From DASUAL01 sp035763805 (GTDB lineage Bacteria; Gemmatimonadota; Gemmatimonadetes; Gemmatimonadales; GWC2-71-9): a stretch of 6,322 nt of DNA. The stretch is from positions 1 through 6,322 of the forward strand of contig DASUAL010000056.1 of assembly GCA_035763805.1 (NCBI GenBank), written 5' to 3'. This document shows positions 5,982 through 6,322 of the stretch, piece by piece (the first letter of the stretch is position 1; every line of letters begins with the position of its first letter). The notes beneath the pieces were generated by a model. It saw only the letters and a program-made list of their open reading frames with translations, had not been told where the DNA came from and did not search any database. The translations under genes and the position numbers were made by a program.

Positions 5982-6049
5982 GCGTCGGCGCGTGATCCCG
6001 CTTTACGTGATGCTCGCCGGTATTCTTGCCGCGCGCGGCGCAGGTCGCC
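5982..6049. other. Short spacer between two convergent genes, no clear terminator
   Basis: This 68-bp spacer separates the stops of the rightward metallo-hydrolase and the leftward serine hydrolase. A terminator would be expected for both. The only structure I see is a GC palindrome, GCCGCGCGCGGC (6029-6040), with no T run on either side, so no intrinsic terminator is called. Confidence 0.4.
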
Positions 6050-6322
6050 TCACTCCTTGACCGCCAGCCACTCCCGCACGAGCCGAGCGATCCGCTCGGC
6101 GGCCGGCGGATCCAGATTCGCCATCGCAACCAGATCGAACCCACCGGGAAGCCCCCCTTCAACCACGGCGTTCAATCCTGGAGCCCCGCCGGCAATCCCG
6201 AAACCGCCAGAAGGCCCGGCCGGAATTCGTCCCGTCCGCAGGGCCTCGAGAAACCGCACCAGATCGTGCGCGGTGGAGTACCCGCCCACGGCCGAGCTCC
6301 CTCGCCCCGGCAAGAGCTGGGA
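6050..6322 (-). CDS. Serine hydrolase, beta-lactamase class C/PF00144 family, C-terminal part only
   Basis: Ninety codons plus TGA (6052-6050) stay open to the right edge, so the start, the SxxK nucleophile motif and the YxN motif lie outside the window. What remains is the family's C-terminal region: VGGYSTAHDLVRFLEALRTG (typical GGxxSTAxDLxxFxxAL helix), then IAGGAPGLNAVVEGG and LVAMANLDPPAAERIARLV ending in a short helix. In many relatives the motif-3 position reads HGG or HTG; here it is AGG, and from memory a subgroup of these proteins shares AGGAPG. The stretch between the helix and that motif is also short. The substrate cannot be inferred: the family spans esterases, peptidases and penicillin-binding-like enzymes. 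A TTG at 6313 is not a start, because family sequence continues upstream of it. Confidence 0.82.
   Translation of the reverse strand, partial: SQLLPGRGSSAVGGYSTAHDLVRFLEALRTGRIPAGPSGGFGIAGGAPGLNAVVEGGLPGGFDLVAMANLDPPAAERIARLVREWLAVKE

Noticed and set aside
6029..6040. GC palindrome as a bidirectional terminator between the convergent genes
   Set aside because: No T run follows on either strand, and self-complementary GC strings are common at this base composition.
1..6322. Mobile element, CRISPR array, defence system or biosynthetic cluster
   Set aside because: No transposase, integrase, Cas, toxin-antitoxin, restriction or synthase motif, and no spaced repeat array, was seen on either strand.

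Overview
The window is about 68-70% GC by eye. It reads as an ordinary stretch of chromosome from a high-GC Gram-negative-type bacterium. Gemmatimonadota (or a similar soil lineage such as Acidobacteriota) is my best guess. That guess rests on base composition, the exported TPR-like protein, the zinc-ribbon protein and the TAnnnT-type -10 boxes; no marker gene proves it. There are no rRNA or tRNA genes, CRISPR arrays, insertion sequences or phage genes that I can recognise.

Layout: five genes run leftward, from about 4.88 kb down to position 1. In transcription order they are an Mrp/ApbC-type P-loop ATPase (4879-3782), an exported TPR-like protein (3780-3016), a small protein with an MJ0042-like zinc ribbon (2950 or 2935 to 2549), a MASE1-GGDEF diguanylate cyclase (2475-1096) and a MATE-family efflux transporter (1032 to beyond position 1). 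A compact divergent promoter region (about 4880-4997) separates them from a rightward gene for an exported metallo-beta-lactamase-fold protein of the DHPS-like group (4998-5981). A leftward serine hydrolase (beta-lactamase/PF00144 family) is present only as its C-terminal 90 residues (6050 to beyond 6322), converging on the metallo-hydrolase gene.

How the genes work together: the Mrp ATPase (Fe-S cluster carrier) and the TPR-like protein are probably co-translated, with one base between stop and start. The diguanylate cyclase makes c-di-GMP and keeps a complete product-inhibition site. The MATE gene follows it but seems to have its own promoter. I see no evidence that these genes form one dedicated pathway.

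The most informative structure outside the genes is a shared promoter layout. TTGACC or TTGCCC, 18 bp, then TACCTT lies only 6-8 bases before the start codons of the Mrp and MATE genes, and a TAGGGT box lies 7 bases before the GTG of the zinc-ribbon gene. This suggests leaderless transcripts, while the diguanylate cyclase and metallo-hydrolase genes have good Shine-Dalgarno sites. I did not find a convincing new biological system here. The long rightward open frames opposite the leftward genes are GC-driven shadows.
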